Assembly (NCBI GenBank): GCA_034408895.1
Contig: JAWXCI010000043.1
Location: 1-64,000, forward strand
DNA length: 64,000 nt
Direction: 5' to 3'
From: UBA4660 sp034408895
GTDB taxonomy: Bacteria > Bacteroidota > Bacteroidia > Flavobacteriales_D > Sanyastnellaceae
Shown here: in pieces, positions 36,101-44,226 of the stretch
Numbering within the stretch: the first letter of the stretch is position 1
Layout of the letters: each line of letters begins with the position of its first letter
Translations under genes and position numbers: made by a program
The notes under the pieces: model-generated
Databases searched by the model: none
Told to the model about the DNA's origin: nothing
The model's input: only the letters and a program-made list of their open reading frames with translations

Positions 36101-39016
36101 ACAAACTGGTTCGGTGAGGTTGTCAACATCAATATCAATAGGTTCGGGTTCAACAACTCCGAAATAAAAAGTTCCCTCACATGCACCGCCAACAATTTCT
36201 ACATGATAAATTCCTGCACACACGTCCACAAGATCTTCTGTAGTGGAAACAAGAATGTTGTTCGCATCATACCAATCGGTAGTGTATGAACCCGGAGGAG
36301 TTAAGGTGATATCCACATCGCCATCGCAGGCACCGAAACAACTGACCGGAGTTACAACACCTGAAACATCAAAATCGTCATTCGTTCCTATGTTGATATT
36401 AAAAGTTTGTGTACACCCAAATTCATCGGTCACTGTAAGAACGTAGTCGCCAGAATTCACATTGACGAGATCTTCCACAGCGCAACCCAGGGGGCATGAA
36501 GGCCCAATGTATTGAAATGAATAAGGTCCACCGTTTCCGCCAGTCGTTGATGTGATATCAATGGCGCCTAATCCTGAATCTCCGCTTCCGCATGGGTTGG
36601 GAGCGACTGTGTAAGTGATTTCTATGGGTGGAACGCAAGTCAGGTTGTAACTCATGCTTGCTGTGCATCCGTTTGCATCTGTCACATTAAGTGTGTAGTC
36701 GCCACATGGTGCGCCACTCAAATCTTCGGATGTGGAAAAAAGATTGTTGTTGTCATCCAGCCATTCCACATCGTAAGCCGGTGTGCCTCCAGATATTGTC
36801 ACGTTGATGAATCCATCGCTCGAACCGGGACAAGAAACATTGAATCCTCCCGGATAAACTCCCACAACGTCAGTTGAAATTGAAAGTGGATCCTGCGGGC
36901 CGCTCACCACAATTGTCAGTGCCTCATCAATCACACAACCGTTCACATCAGTAACTGTTACGGTGTAAATACCACTGGGAAGATTTTCTGCACAAGGTGC
37001 ATTGAAGATTGCATCATGACTCCATGCATATGCATAAGGAGAGCAACCTCCTGATGCAGTGACACAAATGCTACCGGTTTGTTCACCGCTGCATTGCACA
37101 TCCGCTTGTGCATCCAACTCAAGCGAAAGCAATGAGGGTTCTTGTAAAGTGTAACACGCAGTGATCACACAATCGACCGCATCGGTTATGGTAACACAAT
37201 ATTCACCAGCACACAATCCTGAAATCTCTTCAGAACTGTCTGAGAAAAAATCTGGACCCGTCCAGTTGAACTGATAGGGTGCCACACCACCTGCAACATC
37301 AATCGAAATGCTTCCGTCACATGCTCCAAAACATGAGATGGGCTGGCAGGTGTAATCACTAAACGTTGCACCGGTAATCATCAATTCATTTTCCTGGATA
37401 AGTGTAACACAACTTGTGGCCACACATCCGTTCGCATCTGTCACTGTCACACAATATTCACCGGGTTGAAGGTCGCTGATGTCTTCATCGGACGAGGAGT
37501 AAAAATTCGGCCCTGTCCATAAAATATCGAACGGTTCAATGCCATCATTTATGGTGAGATCAATGGAACCAGTGGCTTGCACACTGCATTGCACATTGCT
37601 TATATCAAGCGTCAGGTTAATGCCAGAGACGGTGATTGTCACATCGTCAGTCGCTATACATTCAGAAACTATACTTGTGATGGTGTAAGTAGTGGTGATG
37701 AGAGGACAAGCCAGAGGTGATATGCTCAGGGAGTCATTAAGTCCGGTGGTGGGCGACCACGCAAAGATTGCTGAACCCTCGTTGATGGCATCGCTGGTCA
37801 GCTGCACACATTCACCGGCACAAATGCTGGATGCATCGGGTTGGATGTCCACTGTTAGTTCATCATGAATGTAGAAACTGATGCTGTCTAAAATTTCTTC
37901 GTTATTGCAAAGTGGATTGGCGAGATAGATAGTGATGTACTCTTCGCCTTCAGGTATGCCATCAAAAATTGCTTCGAGGTCAAGGCTTACACTTATTTCA
38001 CCAGCAGGAATAACAATGGTAACAGGGTCAGTTATTGCTCCATCACCCAACTGAGGAGTGTAGTCAAGTCCATTGGTTGCAGAACCTCCCACAAAATAGG
38101 TTACGGTTTGGGGAAGTGTAGAAGATTCTTCGCGAGTGAAAGTGATCGTGCCATCATTGCATCCTTCAATCATAAAAGGAATTCCACCGGCAGTAGCCGA
38201 TGCCACAATAACAGGATTTGATTCTATAGAATTAATGAAGACGGCAGAATCGTAAATCCTGTCGGAACCATCTGCAATGATGAGCTTGAGATGATAAGTC
38301 TCACACGGAACTAAATTCCCAACCAGGGCAATCAGATCAAGAGTGAATCCATCGTATTGAATCAATTGCCCCGGAGGACTTTGGTTATTGAAATAGTATT
38401 GTGTGTTTTGCAAATGATTCACGCTGTTGATGGCCACCGCCTGGCTGGTTCCGGGAATCAGTGCAATGTTTACATCTGCTCCCACATTGGGGCCTGAGAT
38501 AAAAAACCCGAACACATCATTGAAAGGTGAGCCTACCCATTCCTGGTATTCTTCTGATGCGAATGTGTAAGAGAAACGAAGACTGTCGCCCTGAGGCACA
38601 ATGTCAAATTCCACCATCGTTGCATCAAAAGTGTCGTAGCCCGAAAAAAGATCGAGTAGCGCACTTCCGCCAAAATTGTTGTCGTACAAATTACAGGTCA
38701 GGCAAACACCACCTGGACCTAATTGTGGGAGCCCTGAAGTGTTATTCGGACCTATAGCACCCTGCGCAAGGCCTGTTGTGAGCAGTAAGCCTTCGCTCGT
38801 ACCCAGCTCGGTTCCCGTTGCATAATAATAAGCATAAGAACTGTCGGCTGCAGTTACCACTACGTTGGAAATGAGCACACCTTCGCCCACCAGGTTTTGC
38901 ACCATCTGATCGGGCGACATGTTTACATCTACCGTTAACTGAGCAACGGAAAGTTGCGACAAGAGAAGTCCTGCTGCTGCGAGCAGGACTTTGGAGGGTG
39001 AATTCATAAATGACAT
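33134..39016 (-). CDS. Giant SprB-like adhesin with T9SS type B C-terminal domain
   Basis: A 1960-aa exported protein, the largest here. After a signal peptide come a choice-of-anchor L domain (~27-270: TFASEEYQEWVGSPFNDVFG), a Calx-beta-like domain (~280-385: YFVGGSATNGLDYTP) and about 1400 residues of SprB-type repeats. A repeat unit reads roughly CFGACDGSI..GG.PY.F.W..G....CAGEYCVTVTDANGC. The last ~85 residues (PTGLSPNGDAFNEYYVI, VFNRWGNIVYE, DGTYYIVFRAG) are the gliding-motility-associated sorting domain. In Flavobacterium SprB is a mobile gliding adhesin; whether this protein moves is not shown. It forms an operon with PorP/SprF and OmpA genes. Confidence 0.95.
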   Translation of the reverse strand: MSFMNSPSKVLLAAAGLLLSQLSVAQLTVDVNMSPDQMVQNLVGEGVLISNVVVTAADSSYAYYYATGTELGTSEGLLLTTGLAQGAIGPNNTSGLPQLGPGGVCLTCNLYDNNFGGSALLDLFSGYDTFDATMVEFDIVPQGDSLRFSYTFASEEYQEWVGSPFNDVFGFFISGPNVGADVNIALIPGTSQAVAINSVNHLQNTQYYFNNQSPPGQLIQYDGFTLDLIALVGNLVPCETYHLKLIIADGSDRIYDSAVFINSIESNPVIVASATAGGIPFMIEGCNDGTITFTREESSTLPQTVTYFVGGSATNGLDYTPQLGDGAITDPVTIVIPAGEISVSLDLEAIFDGIPEGEEYITIYLANPLCNNEEILDSISFYIHDELTVDIQPDASSICAGECVQLTSDAINEGSAIFAWSPTTGLNDSLSISPLACPLITTTYTITSIVSECIATDDVTITVSGINLTLDISNVQCSVQATGSIDLTINDGIEPFDILWTGPNFYSSSDEDISDLQPGEYCVTVTDANGCVATSCVTLIQENELMITGATFSDYTCQPISCFGACDGSISIDVAGGVAPYQFNWTGPDFFSDSSEEISGLCAGEYCVTITDAVDCVITACYTLQEPSLLSLELDAQADVQCSGEQTGSICVTASGGCSPYAYAWSHDAIFNAPCAENLPSGIYTVTVTDVNGCVIDEALTIVVSGPQDPLSISTDVVGVYPGGFNVSCPGSSDGFINVTISGGTPAYDVEWLDDNNNLFSTSEDLSGAPCGDYTLNVTDANGCTASMSYNLTCVPPIEITYTVAPNPCGSGDSGLGAIDITSTTGGNGGPYSFQYIGPSCPLGCAVEDLVNVNSGDYVLTVTDEFGCTQTFNINIGTNDDFDVSGVVTPVSCFGACDGDVDITLTPPGSYTTDWYDANNILVSTTEDLVDVCAGIYHVEIVGGACEGTFYFGVVEPEPIDIDVDNLTEPVCFGQNNGCIDISVSGAVGTPDFNWLPSVECFFFGSTDEDICGLFACDYTVEVTDDNGCTVTETISLTAPQVMDIFVETTIFNGGFNISCNGANDGQMSVTVSGGSPDCILFAPDCYNYDWHCDDPLCSVPTNCSGSIQTGLGPGVYCVDVYDANGCLATTTIEMIEPDPIVSNEVVNNVTCNGECDGSIITALGGGSGTFVSINWSGDIGNNLPTATTLTDLCPGTYTLSVFDSNDCEETFTYTITEPEVLEIVVNFEQDITCFGGDDGAVSFEATGGTPDYIYWAEDIDGNQYPGNVIGNLAPGTYTLWAQDANGCLASTPITIDEPEEILLSIEAIIQFDDQVFTLQCNGDCDGALTSTASGGVGTLNYEWENQDGIVIGVEPTLEDLCADNYCLTVTDENGCETEECFEITEPETPFDVQSEISLYAGGFNISCYNACDGSIDLTVSGGVPGYSYQWNCGACGTLDPTEDQASLCADFYEVLVTDANYCDELVQFELTQPDPIIVTTTPMEFSCGYNISCNGECDGTISVEVAGGFPGYAITWEELALVDEYFVDSLCAGTYTICATDDLGCELCSVVTLTEPEVLTVSISDVYDCDNGELELCANISGGCNPYSLFWSSDELSNCITVDEDGNYQVDVTDDNDCEASASITDLVVPEPMDGNVFITSTTCGACNGIIDLQLTGGLLPFTFDWTGTGAVDGQEDQSDLCPGPYSVIVTDQYGCLLDITVTIPSEDGITLQETITGNLCYGSANGSISVIITNAVEPVSITWTDSDGNEIGTGSTISNLEAGTYTLSWSDTEGCFGEEDYIVGQPSSPLVLDAMVSLYDNDYNISVANGTDGSIAIEVSGGTTLYLYVWNPDTGNDTTTVLNNLSAGQYSLTVTDENGCVLDTTFTLIAPEILDFPTGLSPNGDAFNEYYVIVGVEGFPDNEFIVFNRWGNIVYEKPHYENQWYGQNLDGEELPDGTYYIVFRAGDKEFNSYVDLRR

Positions 39017-39054
39017 TGCTAATTTTCTGTTGATGAAAAAACACGGTTGTTAGG

Positions 39055-39079
39055 ATGCGATTCGCATTCGTTATACGAA
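39055..39079. promoter_or_regulatory. Two abutting palindromes upstream of the adhesin operon
   Basis: ATGCGATTCGCAT (39055-39067) and TTCGTTATACGAA (39067-39079) are both perfect odd-length palindromes that share one base. They lie 39-63 nt upstream of the giant adhesin start, where an operator would be expected. No matching regulator is known in the window. Confidence 0.4.
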
Positions 39080-39124
39080 GCACAATCCAGTTTGTTTAAT
39101 CCGATTTTAAATCTGTCCTTGGTT

Positions 39125-39520
39125 TCAAGGCTGCCCGCTTCCGCGGTATTTTTTGCACTTGGCAAGAAAATCTTTCTCACCGTATTCCGCCAGGAGGCGC
39201 ATGGTGGTAAGACTGGTATTTGTAACCACGATGTCACGCAATGCGGTGAAGTTGTTATCCAGGTTATCTCTGTTAGAAGCGGGGATGTCAAGCATAATGA
39301 CGTGTGCCGGAACACAAGCCTGGTGAATAACCATTAGTTCGTTTCCATCCAGAGCCTGCACAAGCTCTTCGTAGGTGGCTACATCAAGGTTGTCAATTTC
39401 AACAAACATGAATCTATCGCCATCCTTCCTTGGTTTGCCTGGCTGAGCAAAAAATGTGGTGCTGACTATTGTAAGTAAAAAAAGCGCTACTAAGGAACGC
39501 GTGAGTAAGGATTTATTCAT
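39125..39520 (-). CDS. Small exported protein, unknown function
   Basis: A 131-aa protein with a clear signal peptide (SLVALFLLTIVSTTFFAQ, cleavage near FFA-Q). The mature ~105 residues are mixed charged and hydrophobic, with no Cys pairs except one each in HQACVPAH and KCKKYRG, and no family I recognise. It lies 108 nt upstream of the giant adhesin gene on the same strand and may be cotranscribed, though the palindromes between them suggest a separate promoter. Confidence 0.7.
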   Translation of the reverse strand: MNKSLLTRSLVALFLLTIVSTTFFAQPGKPRKDGDRFMFVEIDNLDVATYEELVQALDGNELMVIHQACVPAHVIMLDIPASNRDNLDNNFTALRDIVVTNTSLTTMRLLAEYGEKDFLAKCKKYRGSGQP

Positions 39521-39716
39521 TGGAATTTTATTTTGTCTTTTGATGAATTTGTTCAGTTGCTAAAGTAATAGGGTTGGATGTTATGAGTGCAAAAATGATC
39601 AAAATCATGGAAGTAAAAAAACAATCAGCAAAGCTTGACAGTGCATTGGTAGCACATCGTGCTTCATGCTTTCTCTAATTTTGACCTCTGAAAAAATAAA
39701 AGCGCAGAAAGAAAAA

Positions 39717-41186
39717 ATGGCTGATAAACTCACTCCCCGTAACGTAGATTATTCCAAATGGTACAACGAGCTTGTGGTGATGGCAGATCTTGCCCAACAC
39801 AGTGATGTGAAGGGCTGCATGATCATCAAACCTTATGGATACGCCATCTGGGAAAAAATGAGGGATGCGCTGGATAAAATGTTTAAGGATACCGGGCACC
39901 AAAATGCTTATTTCCCATTGTTCATTCCCAAATCATACCTGGCCAAAGAGGCTGCACATGTGGAGGGTTTCGCTAAAGAATGCGCAGTTGTTACACATTA
40001 TCGTTTGAAAGTTGAGGAAGGAGAATTGGTGGTTGACCCGGAGGCGAAACTGGAAGAAGAACTTATCGTTCGACCTACATCGGAAACCATTATTTGGAAT
40101 ACATACCGCGATTGGATTCAGAGCTATCGCGACCTGCCACTGCTTATCAACCAATGGGCGAATGTGGTGCGGTGGGAAATGCGCACCCGATTGTTTTTGC
40201 GCACTACGGAATTTCTTTGGCAGGAAGGACACACCGCACATGCCACATCAGTTGACGCAATGGAAGAAGCGAAAAGGATGCTGGATGTGTACACGGACTT
40301 CGCGGAAAACTTCCTGGCCATGCCGGTGATACGCGGTTGCAAAACTGCCAGCGAACGTTTTGCCGGTGCCGATGAGACATTTTGCATTGAAGCACTGATG
40401 CAGGACGGCAAGGCTTTGCAGGCAGGAACATCCCATTTCCTGGGACAGAATTTCGCCAAAGCTTTTGATGTGCAGTTCGCCAACAAAGAGGGAGTGCGGG
40501 ATTATGTGTGGGCAACATCATGGGGTGTTACCACCAGACTTATTGGTGCGCTCATCATGACCCATAGTGATGACAAAGGATTGAGGCTTCCGCCAAAACT
40601 TGCACCACTGCATGTTGTTATTGTACCAATATATAGAGGGGTAGAACAACTGGGTGAGATTGCGGAGAAATGCAAACCACTCATTGCTGCACTTCGAGTA
40701 AAAAACATCACCGTGAAGTTTGATGATGATGACACAAAACGTTCAGGATGGAAATTCGCAGAATATGAATTGAAGGGGGTGCCTGTGCGGATGGCCATCG
40801 GCCCGAAAGACATGGAAAACGGAACCATGGAAGTGGTAAGACGCGACACCGGTGAAAAACAACTCGTAATGTTTGAAAAGGTTGCAGAACTGATTCCATC
40901 ACTTCTGGAAAGCATCCAACTAAATCTTTACAATGAAGCATTGCAATTCCAAAAAAATAATATCACCGAAGTGAATGACTACGCAGAATTCAAAAAACTG
41001 CTCGATTCAAAAGGTGGTTTCTTTTCAGCACATTGGGACGGCACTGCGGAAACGGAAGAACAGGTGAAGACGGAAACCAAAGCCACCATCCGTTGCATTC
41101 CTCTTGATGCCAAAGAAGAAAGCGGAAATTGCATGGTTACGGGTAAACCATCGTCAAAGCGGGTACTATTCGCACGAGCTTATTAG
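39717..41186 (+). CDS. proS: Prolyl-tRNA synthetase (type 3, archaeal/eukaryotic form)
   Basis: Charges tRNA-Pro with proline. The 489-aa protein has class II motif 1/2 surroundings (AIWEKMRDALDKMFK, IVRPTSETIIW, WANVVRWEMRTRLFLRTTEFLWQ split across motif 2), GTSHFLGQNFAKAFDV, and motif 3 in TTRLIGALIMTHSDDKGL. The C-terminal zinc/anticodon extension ends FARAY, the mark of type 3 enzymes; no bacterial editing insertion is present. I start it at 39717 (MADKLTPRNVDYSKWYNELV); the frame is open to 39666. TAATTTTG at 39676-39683 fits a -7 element. Confidence 0.96.
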   Translation: MADKLTPRNVDYSKWYNELVVMADLAQHSDVKGCMIIKPYGYAIWEKMRDALDKMFKDTGHQNAYFPLFIPKSYLAKEAAHVEGFAKECAVVTHYRLKVEEGELVVDPEAKLEEELIVRPTSETIIWNTYRDWIQSYRDLPLLINQWANVVRWEMRTRLFLRTTEFLWQEGHTAHATSVDAMEEAKRMLDVYTDFAENFLAMPVIRGCKTASERFAGADETFCIEALMQDGKALQAGTSHFLGQNFAKAFDVQFANKEGVRDYVWATSWGVTTRLIGALIMTHSDDKGLRLPPKLAPLHVVIVPIYRGVEQLGEIAEKCKPLIAALRVKNITVKFDDDDTKRSGWKFAEYELKGVPVRMAIGPKDMENGTMEVVRRDTGEKQLVMFEKVAELIPSLLESIQLNLYNEALQFQKNNITEVNDYAEFKKLLDSKGGFFSAHWDGTAETEEQVKTETKATIRCIPLDAKEESGNCMVTGKPSSKRVLFARAY

Positions 41187-41203
41187 AATGATAAAAAATC
41201 AAG

Positions 41204-41887
41204 ATGCCAGAATCGCGCGAAATGATTTACCAATTGGTAAAAGAAAAAAGTGTCCTGAAGCAGGATGTGTATTACAACACGATTCGCGTTTTCAAAGACC
41301 TGAAGTCCATACTTTCTGAAACCATTGAGGACATCAGGACAAATTTCGGAGACACTGATTCACGTGTTGATTTCAGCTACCGCGACAAAGGGGATTTTCA
41401 TTCCGAAATAAAAATTGCCGGTGATGTGCTCATCTATTGTATGAACACCAATGTGTTCCAGTTCGACAAGAGCCACAGCATCTGGCGCTCTTCTTACGTT
41501 AAAGACGATGAGAGAAATTCATATCTCGGCATCATTAACGTGTACAACTTTCTCGCTGACTCTTTTAAGTATCAGCGGACGGGAGATATCGGCTACCTCA
41601 TTGCCCGCATTTTTGTGAATCGCGAAAACCATTTCATGGTGCAGGGCAAACGCCAACTGGGTTATCTCTACAATGATTTCATAAGCGGCATCCTGGATAA
41701 AGGACAACTGGAAGCGATTGTAAACAGCACTATACTTTACACGCTGGACTTCGACATGTACACTCCTCCGTACGAAAAACTACAGGAGATCACCGTGGAA
41801 GACATCCAAACGCTGTCGCAACACAGCGGACTGAGTATAGGCAAGAGGTTGGGATTCCGTTTTGGGCTGGATGATTCGTCCCTCTGA
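41204..41887 (+). CDS. Conserved-looking hypothetical protein downstream of proS
   Basis: A 227-aa soluble protein with no signal peptide or membrane segment. Features include FRVDFSYRDKGDFHSEIKI-type strands near residue 55 and IINVYNFLADSFKYQRTGDIGYLIARIF in the middle (a helical stretch), and a C-terminal TPPYEKLQEITVEDIQTL. I do not recognise the family. It begins 17 nt after proS and is probably cotranscribed, followed by tRNA-Glu 62 nt later. A second Met at 41222 is an alternative start. Confidence 0.75.
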   Translation: MPESREMIYQLVKEKSVLKQDVYYNTIRVFKDLKSILSETIEDIRTNFGDTDSRVDFSYRDKGDFHSEIKIAGDVLIYCMNTNVFQFDKSHSIWRSSYVKDDERNSYLGIINVYNFLADSFKYQRTGDIGYLIARIFVNRENHFMVQGKRQLGYLYNDFISGILDKGQLEAIVNSTILYTLDFDMYTPPYEKLQEITVEDIQTLSQHSGLSIGKRLGFRFGLDDSSL

Positions 41888-41949
41888 AAAACTTCCAACT
41901 CCGGTGGCAATGTGAGTTCGATATATTTGCGCGCCTTTTTAAAAAAAAT

Positions 41950-42021
41950 GGCCCGTTCGTCTAGGGGTTAGGACATCAGATTTTCATTCTGGTAACAGGG
42001 GTTCGATTCCCCTACGGGCTA
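41950..42021 (+). tRNA. tRNA-Glu (TTC)
   Basis: Full cloverleaf: acceptor GGCCCGT/ACGGGCT (first pair G-U), D-arm GTC...GAC, anticodon stem TCAGA/TCTGG with loop TTTTCAT giving anticodon TTC, and T-arm GGGG-TTCGATT-CCCC. Discriminator A at 42021; CCA is not encoded. A terminator follows. Confidence 0.95.
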
Positions 42022-42026
42022 CCTGA

Positions 42027-42066
42027 CCGGACAACTTCAATTTTTCGATTGATTGTCCGGTTTTTT
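42027..42066 (+). terminator. Rho-independent terminator after tRNA-Glu
   Basis: CCGGACAA (42027-42034) pairs perfectly with TTGTCCGG (42053-42060), followed at once by six T. Confidence 0.9.
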
Positions 42067-42114
42067 GTTTTCGGGAACTGTGGTGTTGTCCAATTGCAAT
42101 TCGGTGGTAACGGT

Positions 42115-42432
42115 TTACTTGTTCAACAATTCATTCCGCTTAGACAAAACATCCAGCAATTTTTCTTTGTGTTCAACCAGCAGTAAACTATTTTCAACCC
42201 GGGTGTTGGCTGCGTGCTGTTTTTTTTGAAAAATGTGCCGCAACAGTTTTGGCTTTCAGTCTCCAAAAACTTCTTGGTGTGCACCTTTGAGATGAGAGGA
42301 AAATGTCCGGTTTTCTTTTTTTGAAATTTGAATTGCCAGATCAGGATGAACAGCGCTCTTTTTCAAGGTGCAGCCTTCCTCTCCCTCGTGGATAAGCATC
42401 TGGCGCATTTGATAGCTTGCGCACTGTTTCAT
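42115..42432 (-). pseudogene. Interrupted small gene, family not recognised
   Basis: The stretch between tRNA-Glu and rmuC is not empty. From ATG 42432 the minus strand encodes 58 residues (MKQCASYQMRQMLIHEGEEG...HPDLAIQISKKENRTFSSHL...QEVFGD), then TGA (42256-42258), then 46 more codons in the same frame ending in a helical EHKEKLLDVLSKRNELLNK and TAA at 42115. The composition across the stop looks coding, with charged helices at the end. The simplest view is a 105-aa gene broken by one nonsense mutation; a free-standing 58-aa protein is the alternative. No function is suggested. Confidence 0.45.
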
Positions 42433-42463
42433 TACTTACCCAATTCTGTATTCCCAAAACACT

Positions 42464-44038
42464 ATGTCATCCACCTTACTTATCGTCATCATTTCCCTTC
42501 AAGTGATTATCCTGCTCTGGATTTTGCTGCGTAAACAAAAAGATCCCAATACCGAAAAAGTAAAACTCCGGACTGATGATATCGCCCAATCGTTAAGCAG
42601 GTTAGAAAACAATCTGAAGGAAGACTTCCGGGTGAACAGGGATGAGAGCAATAAACTTTCAAAGGAAAATCGCGATGAGTTGAACAACACACTAAAAGAT
42701 TTTAAACTTGAACTTTCAGCAACGCTTTCGAACATTACAGATCAAAACCAGAAGGCACTCGAAAAACTGAACACGACACTTGAAGAAAAGGTAACCGCCC
42801 TTATCGAAAAAACAGAAGTGAGCAGCAAAACAAGTCGTGAAGAACTCGCTAGAAACCTGAAAGAATTTTCGGAAGCCAACACGGCTCAATTGGAGAAAAT
42901 AAATGTGCAGGTGCAGGATAAACTCAAAGAACTGACTGAGCAAGCCAAAACGGATAACAATCACATGCGCGAATCGTTGGTAAAAGCATTCAAGGATTTT
43001 CAAACCGCGTTCGACACCAACGTAAAATCTTTTAACGACTTGCAACGCGAAAAATTCGGGCAACTGGACGAGAAGCAAACCAAACTGGTGGAGGCTACTG
43101 AAAAGAAGTTGGAGGAAATGCGGATAATGGTGGACGAAAAATTACAGAAAACGCTCAATGAAAGGTTAGGTCAATCTTTCGAACTGGTGGGCAAGCAATT
43201 GGAGAGTGTGCAGAAAGGCTTAGGCGAAATGCAAACTCTTGCGCAGGATGTAGGCGGCCTGAAAAAAGTATTGAGCAATGTGAAAATGCGCGGTGGAATA
43301 GGTGAGGTGCAATTGGGCATGCTGCTGGAACAAGTGCTGGCACCGGAACAATATCAGGCCAACGTAAAAACCAAATACAGCAGCAACGACCTGGTGGAGT
43401 TTGCCATAAAACTGCCCGGGCGAGATGATGACAACGGCCAGGTGTGGCTGCCGGTGGATGCCAAATTCCCTAAAGATGTGTATGAACAATTACAAACCGC
43501 TTACGATGTGGGCGATCTGGTGCAGATTGAACTAGCACAAAAAAACCTTGAGAATACTATTCGCAAAATGGCCAAAGACATTCGCGATAAATACCTCGAC
43601 CCGCCTAACACTACCGATTTTGGAATTATGTTTTTGCCCTTCGAGGGCATTTATGCCGAAGTGGTGCGTAAGGCAAGTTTGCTGGACGATTTGCAGCGCA
43701 ATTATAAAATTATGGTGACAGGTCCAACCACACTTGCGGCCATACTCAACAGTTTGCAAATGGGTTTCCGCACATTGGTTATCCAAAAGCGCAGCAGCGA
43801 AGTATGGAAAATTTTGGGTGCTGTCAAGAAAGAGTTCGAAAACTTTGGAGGCATGTTGGAAAAGGCACAAAAAAATATTCAGACAGCCAGCAACCAGATA
43901 GACGAAGTGATGGGAAAACGCACTCGCGCCATCCAGAGAAAACTAAAAGGGGTAGAAGTACTTGATGAAGCAGAAACACAATTGATGTTGCCCGAAGCTA
44001 GTTCGCTGGAAATTTTGGATGAGGATGAAAGTGTATAA
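42464..44038 (+). CDS. rmuC: DNA recombination protein RmuC
   Basis: A 524-aa protein with an N-terminal membrane anchor (STLLIVIISLQVIILLWILL), a long coiled coil (~30-240), and the RmuC nuclease-like domain: GGIGEVQLGMLLEQVLAPEQ, LPVDAKFPKDVYEQL, MFLPFEGIYAEV, and ILNSLQMGFRTL. RmuC limits recombination at short inverted repeats in E. coli; the fold resembles PD-(D/E)XK nucleases. It stands alone, divergent from the interrupted gene at 42432 by 31 bp. Confidence 0.95.
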   Translation: MSSTLLIVIISLQVIILLWILLRKQKDPNTEKVKLRTDDIAQSLSRLENNLKEDFRVNRDESNKLSKENRDELNNTLKDFKLELSATLSNITDQNQKALEKLNTTLEEKVTALIEKTEVSSKTSREELARNLKEFSEANTAQLEKINVQVQDKLKELTEQAKTDNNHMRESLVKAFKDFQTAFDTNVKSFNDLQREKFGQLDEKQTKLVEATEKKLEEMRIMVDEKLQKTLNERLGQSFELVGKQLESVQKGLGEMQTLAQDVGGLKKVLSNVKMRGGIGEVQLGMLLEQVLAPEQYQANVKTKYSSNDLVEFAIKLPGRDDDNGQVWLPVDAKFPKDVYEQLQTAYDVGDLVQIELAQKNLENTIRKMAKDIRDKYLDPPNTTDFGIMFLPFEGIYAEVVRKASLLDDLQRNYKIMVTGPTTLAAILNSLQMGFRTLVIQKRSSEVWKILGAVKKEFENFGGMLEKAQKNIQTASNQIDEVMGKRTRAIQRKLKGVEVLDEAETQLMLPEASSLEILDEDESV

Positions 44039-44226
44039 CTGATTTTGCCGGCACTAATCACATTGCGGGTTTGCTAAGTGCAAACACTCGCTCCATTCCT
44101 CGAGTATCGCTGCCGACCGCTATCCGCCAGTTACTTCCTGCATTTCCCTGCCTCCTCTTTATTTAACCCTCGTTATCTTTTCTCTCCCACACACACAGGT
44201 ATGTTTGCCCGCATTTCCATTTTCTT

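Noticed and set aside
41950..42432. tRNA-Glu as integration site of a genomic island
   Set aside because: No integrase gene and no direct repeat of the tRNA 3' end are visible downstream; only a small interrupted ORF follows.
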